Origin: Cyanobacterium aponinum PCC 10605
GTDB lineage: Bacteria; Cyanobacteriota; Cyanobacteriia; Cyanobacteriales; Cyanobacteriaceae
Direction of reading: 5' to 3'
Assembly (NCBI RefSeq): GCF_000317675.1
Contig: NC_019776.1
Coordinates: forward strand, 3,968,001 to 4,032,000
DNA: 64,000 nucleotides
Below the pieces are notes generated by a model that was not told the DNA's origin, did no database searches, and worked only from the letters and a program-made list of their open reading frames with translations. Position 1 is the first letter of the stretch. Each line of letters starts with the position of its first letter. The translations under genes and the position numbers were made by a program. Positions 9,757 to 17,816 of the stretch are shown here, piece by piece.

Positions 9757-10310
9757 TTAATAACTGACGTTACGCACTTATTGATGTGTTAAGTTAAGGG
9801 AGGTTTCAGGTTTCAGGTTTCAGGTTTCAGGAAATAATAAAAATGATTGAACTAAAAAGTTATCGAGATTTAACGGTTTGGCAAAAATCAATGGATTTGG
9901 TAGTAATATGTTATCAATTAACTTCTCAATTTCCCAAAACAGAAATTTATGGTTTAAGTAGTCAAATACAAAGAGCCGCAGTTTCAATTCCTGCCAACAT
10001 CGCAGAAGGAAAAGGGAGAAATCATTTGGGTGATTATATTCGTCATCTTTCTATGGCAAATGGCTCACTCAAAGAATTAGAAACTCATTTGATGATTATA
10101 GGACGATTAGGCTATCTTAAAGAGCAAGAATTAAAAGTTACTTTAAACAAATGTGAGGAAATTGGCAGAATGTTACATAGTTTAATCGAAAAACTAAGTC
10201 AAAATAAAAAAGGGTGAATTTTTCTGACTTTAAACCTGACACCTGATACCTGACACCTGATACCTCAAAACAACAACTAATTATCTTTTTGCGTAACATC
10301 AGTTAATAAA
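9757..10310. mobile_element. putative mobile unit: IVP gene inside terminal inverted repeats
   Basis: The left boundary TTAATAACTGACGTTACGCA (about 9757-9776) and the reverse complement of the right boundary (10289-10308, TTATTAACTGATGTTACGCA) match at 18 of 20 positions. Just inside lie heptamer arrays in opposite orientation: AGGTTTCAGG repeats at 9801-9831 and CCTGACACCTGATACC repeats at 10235-10264. Between them is the four-helix-bundle gene. A second, inverted copy of the left boundary, array and gene is at 62314-62671, showing that the unit has been duplicated in the genome. No transposase is encoded. Confidence 0.6.
9843..10217 (+). CDS. four-helix bundle protein (IVP / S23 ribosomal intervening-sequence family)
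   Basis: A 124-residue helical protein of the family first seen in intervening sequences of 23S rRNA genes and also including the Avd accessory protein of diversity-generating retroelements. The family core is clear: YRDLTVWQKSMDLV at residues 7-20, then the signature SQIQRAAVSIPANIAEG and a GSLKELETHL segment. It probably forms a pentameric barrel that binds nucleic acid; no enzymatic role is known. There is no rRNA gene or reverse transcriptase nearby. It lies inside a repeat-bounded unit and has a broken near-identical copy at 62314-62590, so it is probably mobile. Confidence 0.88.
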   Translation: MIELKSYRDLTVWQKSMDLVVICYQLTSQFPKTEIYGLSSQIQRAAVSIPANIAEGKGRNHLGDYIRHLSMANGSLKELETHLMIIGRLGYLKEQELKVTLNKCEEIGRMLHSLIEKLSQNKKG

Positions 10311-10475
10311 AAAACTGGGCGTTGCTTAATCATGATATGAAATGTAATGAAATTATGTCAAAAATTGAGACATCAAAATATTATCACTATTGACCATTGC
10401 TCCTACCCGCACTTAAATGAGAAATCATATCTAAAATCAGCAATGCAGAAAACTAACTTAATAAATTACGTGACG

Positions 10476-10655
10476 TTAGTTATTATTTTTTAAGATAGGT
10501 AATCTCTCACCTCGGAAAATTTCTTCACTAGCTTTTCCCATATCCACTAACAAACTCATCAAATTATTTCCCAACATTTGCCCTAAAACCATAGGGGGAG
10601 TTAATAGACTAAGGGCAACACAGGGTAATTGAAATGATGATTTTTGATCAGCCAT
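10476..10655 (-). CDS. small conserved-looking hypothetical protein
   Basis: A 59-residue ORF starting MADQKSSFQLPCVALSLLTP and ending in GERLPILKNNN. It has a good Shine-Dalgarno (GGAGGAAAAATC then ATG) and is followed by the ferredoxin/DUF1257 genes upstream on the same strand, 41 bases away, so it is likely the last gene of that operon. The hydrophobic middle (about residues 9-37) could be one membrane-associated helix. Its last codons run into a sequence (10462-10490) resembling the IVP-unit inverted repeat, so the natural C-terminus may be altered. I do not recognise a function. Confidence 0.6.
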   Translation of the reverse strand: MADQKSSFQLPCVALSLLTPPMVLGQMLGNNLMSLLVDMGKASEEIFRGERLPILKNNN

Positions 10656-10696
10656 GATTTTTCCTCCAATATGTGAATGATTAACTTTTGACTTAC

Positions 10697-11125
10697 TTAT
10701 TTATTAACTTTTGATTTATTCTTTTTCGTGTTTTTTCCCGACTTATTGACTTGGGGATAACCTAAAGGACGTATTTCTTGATATTTTCTTTCTTCTTCTT
10801 TTTTTCTAATTTCTGTGTAGTCTAGCCAGTGAATACAGTCCACAGGGCAAGTGTCGATCGCTTCTTGAACGATTTCCTCTGTATCTCCATCCTGATTATA
10901 CACCCTAGAACGCCCATAATCATTTTCAATATAAAAAGTATTGGGAGCGACATGAACACAATTTTTACAACCGATGCAAGTCACCTCATCCACATAAACA
11001 CCTTTTTCTCTGTCAATGCCTCCTAACTCTGGCTCAAAACCACTTCTATCGGGATTATCTCGCCAAATGCCTCCTAATTCTGGTTCAAAACCTGTTTTTG
11101 ATTCTCGATCCCCTTGATCTAACAT
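10697..11125 (-). CDS. 4Fe-4S ferredoxin-like protein
   Basis: A 142-residue ferredoxin when started at the ATG at 11125 (MLDQGDRES); the ATG further upstream at 11194 would add an atypical 23 residues. The cluster site is CIGCKNC at residues 50-56 with a distant C-P in TCPVDCIHW. The fourth position of the first motif is alanine, so one [4Fe-4S] cluster is expected. The N-terminus has a duplicated unit, GFEPELGGI at residues 12-20 and 29-37, and the C-terminus is lysine-rich. It sits with DUF1257 (Ycf35) 193 bases upstream, a conserved cyanobacterial arrangement as I recall it. Electron partner unknown. Confidence 0.88.
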   Translation of the reverse strand: MLDQGDRESKTGFEPELGGIWRDNPDRSGFEPELGGIDREKGVYVDEVTCIGCKNCVHVAPNTFYIENDYGRSRVYNQDGDTEEIVQEAIDTCPVDCIHWLDYTEIRKKEEERKYQEIRPLGYPQVNKSGKNTKKNKSKVNK

Positions 11126-11318
11126 AATAAAAAAAATTAAACTGTCAATGCTAATAATAATCGTTTGTCTATATAATGGTTTTGGGATAAACAAGGTAGT
11201 AGAATGGGAAATCCGTATCTAAACCTTGTCTATCGCAATCATTGGTGAGTATTCAAGTTATATAACAAGCAGAAATCGGGATGATTAGCCCAAATTTCAG
11301 TAGAAAAGAGAAAAGGGA

Positions 11319-11702
11319 TTAACTCCAACGCTGAACAACTAAACGAATTGAACCATCGTTATTTTTTTGTTGTTCAGTGACAGAAAAGCCCTGTTTAGAA
11401 GACTCTTGAAGGACTGTATGCAAAGCATAACCTTGAGTAACACGCTGTAAAAAACCATCAACAGTCCAAGGCTGTTGCCAGTATTGTAAATCAGCGACTA
11501 ACTCATACTCTTGACCATTCCAAGCAAAACCAATATCATAGTTATTCTCTTGTTCAATAACTATTTGGGCTTGGGTAGTTTGTCCTTGATAACCTCTGAC
11601 GGTGGAAGGACCATTTTTCCACTCAATACCCAAATTATTTAAAGAGGCTTGTAATGATTCCAGATTCCGAATTTGAGTCTTTATACTGCTAAAGTGAGAC
11701 AT
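11319..11702 (-). CDS. ycf35: DUF1257 domain protein (Ycf35)
   Basis: A 127-residue soluble protein recognised as DUF1257/Ycf35, present in cyanobacteria and red-algal plastids. It begins MSHFSSIKTQIRNLESLQAS, typical for the family, and has WNGQEYELVADLQYWQQPW in the middle. The function is unknown. The family usually neighbours a ferredoxin and DUF2997, both of which are here on the same strand; DUF2997, however, is 1.6 kb upstream, separated by three genes on the opposite strand. Confidence 0.87.
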   Translation of the reverse strand: MSHFSSIKTQIRNLESLQASLNNLGIEWKNGPSTVRGYQGQTTQAQIVIEQENNYDIGFAWNGQEYELVADLQYWQQPWTVDGFLQRVTQGYALHTVLQESSKQGFSVTEQQKNNDGSIRLVVQRWS

Positions 11703-11878
11703 AGTTTTTTATGACTAAATTTGATTAAATCGGACAAGATGAAAATTATATTCATTAAGTTTAACAAAAAATCAGGGTTGTAAAGACCTTCTTTTGAACA
11801 GTGTGTGATTAGTTATAATTGAAGCGAAAAAGAGAAGATAATTGATTAATATACCAGTAGCGAAAGTCGAGGTTTAAC

Positions 11879-12481
11879 ATGGTAACGGCAATCACCAAAG
11901 GTGCGACTACGTCTAAGACATCTCCCATCACCGTTGAAGAATATCTAGCACAAGAAGAAATCAGCAAGGAGAAAAACGAATTTATCGAAGGAGAAATCAT
12001 TAAAATGGCAGGTGCTTCAGCTAATCATAATCGTTTAGCGGTTAATTTTAGCCGTTTATTACCCTTAGAAATCAATAATCAAAGTTACGAGATTTTTGTG
12101 AGTGATATGAAATTATTAGCTCCTGATGGTGAGAATTATTTTTATCCTGATGTTATGGTAATCAAAGGTGAGCCAAGATTTACTAATGAGAAACAAACGG
12201 CGGTGACGAATCCTTGCTTGATTGCAGAAATTTTATCAAATTCAACAGAGGGATTTGACAAAAATCAAAAATTTGCCTTTTATCGCACTATTCCTGAATT
12301 AAAAGAATATATTTTGATTGATCAAGAAGATTATCGGGTTGAATTGTATCGCAAAGTAGGTAAAAATCAATGGTTATTAACAGAATTAATGAGTCAAGAG
12401 GATGTGTTAACTTTAGAATCCATTGAGGTAGAAATTAGTTTGGCAGATTTGTATAAACGGGTTAAGTTTACAAATAAATAG
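11879..12481 (+). CDS. Uma2 family endonuclease-like protein (DUF820)
   Basis: A 200-residue protein of the Uma2/DUF820 family, greatly expanded in cyanobacteria and predicted to have a PD-(D/E)xK nuclease fold. Candidate active-site residues are D in YFYPDVMVIKGEP, E in LIAEILSNST and K in FDKNQKFAFY, in the expected order and spacing. The biological role is unsettled; a link with mobile DNA or toxin-antitoxin-like modules has been proposed. It is the first of three plus-strand genes that lie between DUF1257 and DUF2997. Confidence 0.88.
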   Translation: MVTAITKGATTSKTSPITVEEYLAQEEISKEKNEFIEGEIIKMAGASANHNRLAVNFSRLLPLEINNQSYEIFVSDMKLLAPDGENYFYPDVMVIKGEPRFTNEKQTAVTNPCLIAEILSNSTEGFDKNQKFAFYRTIPELKEYILIDQEDYRVELYRKVGKNQWLLTELMSQEDVLTLESIEVEISLADLYKRVKFTNK

Positions 12482-12545
12482 CAATACATAATTAAATAAC
12501 TATTTTCGATAAATCTTCACAAAAAACCTTGATTAAAAATAAATT

Positions 12546-12869
12546 ATGAATAATCAATTATTGTCATTACCGATAACTATACCAAGAAAAAAATTAGATA
12601 AATTTTGTCAAGTTTATCATATTAGTAAATTATCTCTATTTGGTTCAGTTTTAAGAGATGATTTTAATGAAAATAGTGACATTGATTTTTTAGTAGAATT
12701 TAAAGCCGATTATATTCCCACATTCTTTAAATTATCAGAGATGGAAAGAGTATTATCAACATTATTTAATGGGCGAAAAATCGACCTGAGAACAAAAGAA
12801 GAATTAAGTCCTTATTTTCGAGATAAAGTTATCAAAGAAGCGGTGATTCAATATGACAGCAATAGATGA
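12546..12869 (+). CDS. mntA: MntA-like nucleotidyltransferase antitoxin
   Basis: A 107-residue minimal nucleotidyltransferase. The catalytic signature is G33-S34, ten residues, then D45-I-D47, with a third acidic residue in GRKIDLRT. In characterised MntA/HepT pairs the enzyme transfers AMP to a tyrosine of the HEPN toxin and neutralises it. Its end overlaps the HepT gene by 17 bases (12853-12869), which indicates translational coupling and supports the pairing. Confidence 0.87.
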   Translation: MNNQLLSLPITIPRKKLDKFCQVYHISKLSLFGSVLRDDFNENSDIDFLVEFKADYIPTFFKLSEMERVLSTLFNGRKIDLRTKEELSPYFRDKVIKEAVIQYDSNR

Positions 12870-13215
12870 TTTTACTAGACTAAAACATATTGCTGATGCC
12901 TGTCAAGAAGCATTAGATTTTATCAAAGGTATAACCAGACAAGAGTTAGAAAATGATAGAATGCTTAGTTTAGCTTTGGTAAAAGAATTAGAGATTATTG
13001 GCGAAGCGACTAATCATATTTCTTCAGAATTAAAAAATCGTCATCCAGATGTTTCTTGGCAAGATATGATCGGTATGAGAAATCGTTTAGTACACGTTTA
13101 TTTTGGTATTAATTATGATATTGTCTGGCAAACTATAACAGAAAATTTACCCATTTTACTAGCACAAATTAATGATATTCTAAAACTAGATTTTCCTCAA
13201 AATAAATCACTATAA
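12853..13215 (+). CDS. hepT: HepT-like HEPN-domain ribonuclease toxin
   Basis: A 120-residue HEPN (DUF86) protein. The RNase motif is R76, four residues, H81, and the modification motif H-x-Y is H81-V-Y83; the tyrosine is the residue AMPylated by MntA in studied systems. The sequence KELEIIGEATNHIS is typical of this family. All key residues are intact, so the toxin is probably active and held by the overlapping mntA. It likely cleaves tRNA or mRNA, by analogy. Confidence 0.88.
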   Translation: MTAIDDFTRLKHIADACQEALDFIKGITRQELENDRMLSLALVKELEIIGEATNHISSELKNRHPDVSWQDMIGMRNRLVHVYFGINYDIVWQTITENLPILLAQINDILKLDFPQNKSL

Positions 13216-13274
13216 TTAAATTTAAGAATAATTGAAAGTAAAGGTTGAAAAAAAAATCAACCCCTACCTTAAAA

Positions 13275-13493
13275 TTACCAACTATAATTATTTGTTTGAT
13301 GATGATTAAATTGATTAGTAGTTTCTAAATTTTCCTGATAATAGTCTCCCGTTTTTTCCTGAGAGATAATCCTGCCTAATTGTGCCTCAATGGCTTCGGT
13401 TACTTCCTGACAAGACTTTCCGATAATGCCTGTGACTTTTTCTTGTACTCTACCGTCAGGATAGATAATAAATTCTAATGTTTCCATGGACAT
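13275..13493 (-). CDS. DUF2997 domain protein
   Basis: A 72-residue protein recognised as DUF2997: METLEFIIYPDGRVQEKVTG followed by GKSCQEVTEAIEAQLG. Only a short beta/alpha domain is visible, with a polar Q/N/H-rich tail. M1 or M3 can be the start. In cyanobacteria as I recall it, this family lies beside DUF1257 and a ferredoxin; here that neighbour is separated by the Uma2/MntA/HepT genes. It is divergent from mtnB, with only 47 bases between the starts. Confidence 0.82.
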   Translation of the reverse strand: MSMETLEFIIYPDGRVQEKVTGIIGKSCQEVTEAIEAQLGRIISQEKTGDYYQENLETTNQFNHHQTNNYSW

Positions 13494-13540
13494 AAATTTA
13501 TTTTCCCTTTAGCTAAATTATCTTTTTCAAATTTTAACCT

Positions 13541-14170
13541 ATGGTTTATTCTCAATTCGACTTTGATCAAGCCTGTCAATCTATTATTTCTACTGCTAAC
13601 TATTTGTATTCTCAGGGATGGACTCCCGCCACTAGCAGTAATTTTTCGCAAAAACTTGATAATAATTATTGTGCTATTACTGTTTCTGGAAAAGATAAAG
13701 GTAGGTTAATCGCCGATGATATTATGATAGTTGATTTTGAGGGTAAACCCCAAACTAATCAAAAACCATCAGCTGAGACTTTACTTCACACCAGTCTTTA
13801 TGGTTGGAATGATACTATTGGGGCAGTTTTACACACCCATTCTCTCAATACCACTCTCATTAGCTTATTAACAAATAATAATATTTTGCAATTAGAAGGC
13901 TATGAATTATTGAAGGCTTTTAGTGGTATTAGCACCCATGAAAATGCGATCGCATTTCCCATTTTTGAGAATACTCAAGATATAGCCAATTTAGCTCAAG
14001 AAGTGATTAATTATTTGAATACTGATGTGCCTTGTTGGGGATATTTAATTAAAGGACATGGGGTATATACTTGGGGGGAAGATATGGCTTCAGCCTTGCG
14101 CCACTTAGAAGCGATAGAATATTTAATGAAGTGTGAATTAGAAATAATGAGGATTAAAGGCAGAAAATGA
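13541..14170 (+). CDS. mtnB: methylthioribulose-1-phosphate dehydratase
   Basis: A 209-residue class II aldolase-like enzyme that dehydrates 5-methylthioribulose 1-phosphate in methionine salvage. Zinc-binding histidines are visible in LHTHSLNT and in KGHGVYTWG, and the start, ANYLYSQGWTPATSSNFS, is characteristic of MtnB. It overlaps the next gene by four bases (ATGA), so the two are co-translated. The mtnC step between them in the pathway is not encoded here. Confidence 0.9.
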   Translation: MVYSQFDFDQACQSIISTANYLYSQGWTPATSSNFSQKLDNNYCAITVSGKDKGRLIADDIMIVDFEGKPQTNQKPSAETLLHTSLYGWNDTIGAVLHTHSLNTTLISLLTNNNILQLEGYELLKAFSGISTHENAIAFPIFENTQDIANLAQEVINYLNTDVPCWGYLIKGHGVYTWGEDMASALRHLEAIEYLMKCELEIMRIKGRK

Positions 14171-14730
14171 CAGCATTAAAAATCTTTTTAGATAATCAAC
14201 CCTCTACACCTATTTTTGATAGTGATAGTATTCCTGAAGTGGATAGAGTTAGTAAAATTACTCATAAACTAGAAGAAGTGGGAGTGCGCTTTCAACAGTG
14301 GCAAACCATCGAAAATTTAACTTCTGGGGTGTCTCAAGAGGAAGTATTAAACGCCTATCAACAGGAAGTAAAACAGTTAATGGATGAGGAAGGTTATTTA
14401 ACTGTTGATGTAGTTAGTTTAACCTCAGCTCATCCCCAAAAGGCGGAATTTAGACAAAAATTTTTAGATGAACACACTCATAGTGAAGATGAAGTAAGAT
14501 TTTTTGTGGATGGTAAAGGATTGTTTAGTCTTCATATTGATAACCAAGTGTTTGAAGTACTATGTACTAGGGGAGATTTAATCAGTGTACCTGCGAATAC
14601 TCGTCATTGGTTTGATATGGGGGAAAATCCCCATTTTACTGCCATCCGCTTTTTTAATAATCCTGAAGGTTGGGTAGCAAATTTTACTGGTAGCGACATT
14701 GCCCAACATTTTTCTCGTTTAGACTCTTAA
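14167..14730 (+). CDS. mtnD: acireductone dioxygenase
   Basis: A 187-residue cupin that oxidises acireductone to the keto acid precursor of methionine (Fe form) in the salvage pathway. The metal site EHTHSEDEVRFF gives H-x-H and E, and the fourth ligand is the histidine of NTRHWFDMG. Start ATG overlaps the mtnB stop as ATGA. Downstream is queD after 65 bases, perhaps in the same transcript. Confidence 0.93.
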   Translation: MTALKIFLDNQPSTPIFDSDSIPEVDRVSKITHKLEEVGVRFQQWQTIENLTSGVSQEEVLNAYQQEVKQLMDEEGYLTVDVVSLTSAHPQKAEFRQKFLDEHTHSEDEVRFFVDGKGLFSLHIDNQVFEVLCTRGDLISVPANTRHWFDMGENPHFTAIRFFNNPEGWVANFTGSDIAQHFSRLDS

Positions 14731-14795
14731 GACAAATCTTCCCTAATCTCTGTATTCCTTTCGATTGAATTGACTACCCCTTACCCTTAACTAAA

Positions 14796-15173
14796 ATGGA
14801 TGAATGGATTATTTACAAAGAAATAACCTTTGAAGCCGCTCACAAACTACCTCACCATGACGGAAAATGTGCAAGGTTACACGGGCATAGTTGGAAAGCA
14901 AGAATTTATGTCCGTAGTAATCACCTAATTAACGAAGGTACTAAACAAGGGATGGTGATGGATTATGGTGATATTAGGGCTTATGTGCAACCCATTTTAG
15001 ATCAATATTTGGATCATTACTACCTCAATGAATCATTGGGCTTAGAAAACCCCACTAGCGAGGCGATCGCACTTTGGCTATATAATAAACTAGAATCGAT
15101 GGGAATGCCTAACTTATATGCAGTAGAAATACAGGAAACTTGCACGGCGGCGGCAAGATATATGAGAATTTAA
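14796..15173 (+). CDS. queD: 6-carboxytetrahydropterin synthase QueD-type
   Basis: A 125-residue PTPS-family enzyme. Zinc-binding histidines are in EAAHKLPHH and RLHGHSW, and the cysteine of DGKCARLHGH fits the QueD catalytic position. It would make 6-carboxytetrahydropterin from dihydroneopterin triphosphate for queuosine/deazapurine synthesis. A role in tetrahydrobiopterin-like pterin synthesis is an alternative within this family. It is convergent with recQ, whose stop is three bases away. Confidence 0.87.
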   Translation: MDEWIIYKEITFEAAHKLPHHDGKCARLHGHSWKARIYVRSNHLINEGTKQGMVMDYGDIRAYVQPILDQYLDHYYLNESLGLENPTSEAIALWLYNKLESMGMPNLYAVEIQETCTAAARYMRI

Positions 15174-15176
15174 CTT

Positions 15177-17300
15177 TTATTTAATTTTATAGGAAGCTAA
15201 TTTAGCTTTAACTAATTTGATTTCATCATAACTATATTCGCTACCTAAATAGTCTCTAATGGGTTTGAGAAATTTATCTCCTATTTTATTAAGGGCTTCA
15301 CTGATATTTTTCTGTTTTTCGGGGTTAACAAATTCATTTACATTGACGGGTTGATTCAATTCAATTAATTCACAAAAATGGCTAATAATTGTTGATTCTG
15401 TTAAGCCTCTTTTTTTTGCTATTTCACTTACTGTTAAGCCTTGTTGATAGAATTGTAATGTTTTCATATGAGTATGAGAAGGTAAAGGAGTTATTACAGG
15501 TTGTTCATGATTAAACGCAATAATTTCTCTGAGAAAATAGTTTCCATATTTGTTTAATTTATATTCTGTAACTCCAGATATTTTGCTTAAACTCTCTAAG
15601 GAAATTGGTTGTAGTTGTGCCATGACTTTTAAGGTAGAATCGCCGAAAATAACATAAGGGGCTATATTCTCTTCATCTGCCAATTTTTTTCTTAATTTTT
15701 TTAGTCTGGATAGTAAAATTTCTGTTTCTAATTTTCTGGGATTATCTAAGTCTTGAGAATTATTATTTTGCTCATTGTTTAATGCTATTTTTACTTTTCT
15801 TTTATGTTGTAAAATTTTCCAGCTTTCATTATTTAGTTTTAAAATTTTATAACCATCGTTACTTTGACTTACTAAGCCTTGATAAACTAAAGATCTTCCT
15901 AAGTATTGCCATTCTTTGGTTGTGTGGTCTTTTCCAATACCATAAGTGGATAATAAATGATGTCCATATTGATAAATTTTCTGATTTTTTGCTCCTCTTA
16001 AAATGTTGATAATATGGTTCATGCCAAATTTTTCTCTCGTTCGAGCAACACAGGATAAAAATTTTTGAGCTTCAATGGTCCAATCAACAAATTTTTTGGG
16101 ATTTAAACAGTTATCACAACCTCCGCAATCCCCTTTATATTTTTCGCCAAAATAGCCTAATTGAACTATTCTACGACAGTAATTTGTTTCTGCATATTCT
16201 TGTACTTTTTTTAGTTGTTCTCTTGCTTGTTTTTGTTCGTTGATATTTTCTTTTTGTTTGATAAAATAATTGATTTTATATTCATCGCTAGGATTATATA
16301 ACAGAATACATTTTGCCGGTTCTCCATCTCTGCCTGCTCGTCCTGACTCTTGATAGTAACTTTCAATGTTACGAGGTAAATCGTGGTGGATGACAAAACG
16401 GACATCAGGTTTATTTATACCCATGCCAAAGGCTACGGTAGCAACCATTATACGGGCATCATCTCGAATAAAACAATCTTGATGGTGCGATCGCATCTCA
16501 TCGGTTAAGCCACCGTGGTAAGGGAGAGCAGAAATATTGTCTTGACGAAGTCTATAGGCTAAATCTTCTGTGGTTTTACGAGCTAAACAATAAATAATAC
16601 CAGAACCTTCTAAAGAATTGATTAACTGCAAAATTTGGTGATAGTTGCGTTTTTCCCGTGGTCTTACTTCATAATAAAGATTAGGACGATTGAAGCTAAA
16701 GCGACGAATAATCGGATTACGAAGCCGTAACTGTTGAATAATATCCTGTTGCACTCTGGGGGTTGCCGTGGCAGTTAAAGCTGTAATTGGTATTTGCGGA
16801 AAACGTTGACGTAATTGCCTTAATTGTCGATATTCTAAACGAAAATCATGGCCCCACTCAGATATACAATGAGCTTCATCAATAGCAAAAGATGCGATCG
16901 CATTAGTCTTAGCAACGGTATTTAAAAATGACTGAAACTTCTCACTAATAAGCCTTTCAGGAGCAAGATAGAGTAATTTAATTTTACCAGAAAGAATTAA
17001 TTGTTCCCGATGCTTAATTTCTTGAAAATCAAGGGTGCTATTGATAAAAGTTGCCCCAATACCATTATCATGCAACGACATAACCTGATCTTGCATTAAG
17101 GAAATCAGAGGAGAAATAACAATTGTCACCCCTTTTTTCAGCAAAGCAGGAAGTTGAAAACAAAGGGATTTTCCGCCTCCAGTAGGCATAATTATCAGTA
17201 AATCACGATTATTGAGGGCATTTTGGATAATTTCTTCTTGTCCTTCCCTAAAGCTATCATAACCGAAGTATTTCTTTAATGACTGGCGTAAGGATGACAT
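15177..17300 (-). CDS. recQ: ATP-dependent DNA helicase RecQ
   Basis: A 707-residue RecQ 3'-5' helicase. Walker A is TGGGKS (about residue 41), the DEAH box is followed by CISEWGHDF, and the RecQ-specific ALTATATPRVQ and GRAGRDGEPA motifs are intact. The zinc-binding subdomain has four cysteines (CRRIVQLGYFGE...CGGCDNC). An RQC winged helix, an HRDC domain around residues 530-610, and a C-terminal helix-turn-helix (GLTVSEIAKKRGLTESTI) follow, giving the standard long bacterial architecture. It acts in recombination and replication repair. Confidence 0.94.
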   Translation of the reverse strand: MSSLRQSLKKYFGYDSFREGQEEIIQNALNNRDLLIIMPTGGGKSLCFQLPALLKKGVTIVISPLISLMQDQVMSLHDNGIGATFINSTLDFQEIKHREQLILSGKIKLLYLAPERLISEKFQSFLNTVAKTNAIASFAIDEAHCISEWGHDFRLEYRQLRQLRQRFPQIPITALTATATPRVQQDIIQQLRLRNPIIRRFSFNRPNLYYEVRPREKRNYHQILQLINSLEGSGIIYCLARKTTEDLAYRLRQDNISALPYHGGLTDEMRSHHQDCFIRDDARIMVATVAFGMGINKPDVRFVIHHDLPRNIESYYQESGRAGRDGEPAKCILLYNPSDEYKINYFIKQKENINEQKQAREQLKKVQEYAETNYCRRIVQLGYFGEKYKGDCGGCDNCLNPKKFVDWTIEAQKFLSCVARTREKFGMNHIINILRGAKNQKIYQYGHHLLSTYGIGKDHTTKEWQYLGRSLVYQGLVSQSNDGYKILKLNNESWKILQHKRKVKIALNNEQNNNSQDLDNPRKLETEILLSRLKKLRKKLADEENIAPYVIFGDSTLKVMAQLQPISLESLSKISGVTEYKLNKYGNYFLREIIAFNHEQPVITPLPSHTHMKTLQFYQQGLTVSEIAKKRGLTESTIISHFCELIELNQPVNVNEFVNPEKQKNISEALNKIGDKFLKPIRDYLGSEYSYDEIKLVKAKLASYKIK

Positions 17301-17370
17301 TATCTAAATTCCCACCTCTGTCTGACTTGCAATCAACAAAACTCAGCATCTCGACTTCACTCGATAACTA

Positions 17371-17697
17371 CTACTGTAAACTAACCGCAGTACCAGTAGC
17401 AGTAACTAATAACAATACACCTTCTTGATCTACATTAATTGTTCCAGTGTCAACCTTTATACCAATAACGGCATCCGCATTAAGTTTAATTGCGCGTTTT
17501 TTTAATTCTTCAATGGCTTCTAATTGGGCTTTTTCAAAAACTTTTTCATAACTACCAGTACGCCCTCCAAACATATCACGAATCCCAGCAAAAAAGTCCC
17601 TTAAAGCATTAGTGCCATAAATTACCTCTGCTGTAACAACACCTAAGTAAGAAGATATTTCTTGATTCTGAATATTATCTGTGGTAGTAACAATCAT
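17371..17697 (-). CDS. YbjQ family heavy-metal-binding domain protein
   Basis: A 108-residue member of the YbjQ/DUF74 family, a pentameric beta/alpha fold with unproven metal binding. Family landmarks are VVTAEVIYGTNALRDFFAGI, GGRTGSYEKVFEKA and LNADAVIGIKVD. The ORF spans essentially the whole family length. It lies 70 bases upstream of recQ on the same strand but no functional link is known. Confidence 0.87.
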   Translation of the reverse strand: MIVTTTDNIQNQEISSYLGVVTAEVIYGTNALRDFFAGIRDMFGGRTGSYEKVFEKAQLEAIEELKKRAIKLNADAVIGIKVDTGTINVDQEGVLLLVTATGTAVSLQ

Positions 17698-17816
17698 TGT
17701 GGTAAAAGTAAATATAATTTAATTTCTAATTTTAAATAAGCTCAGATTATTATATAATAACAACAGTAATAAAATTTCTCCAGCAATCACCAATTAATAA
17801 TAGAAAATGACTGTCC

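Noticed and set aside
11126-11194. 23-residue N-terminal extension of the ferredoxin
   Set aside because: Hydrophobic and unlike the family; the ATG at 11125 starts at the usual position.
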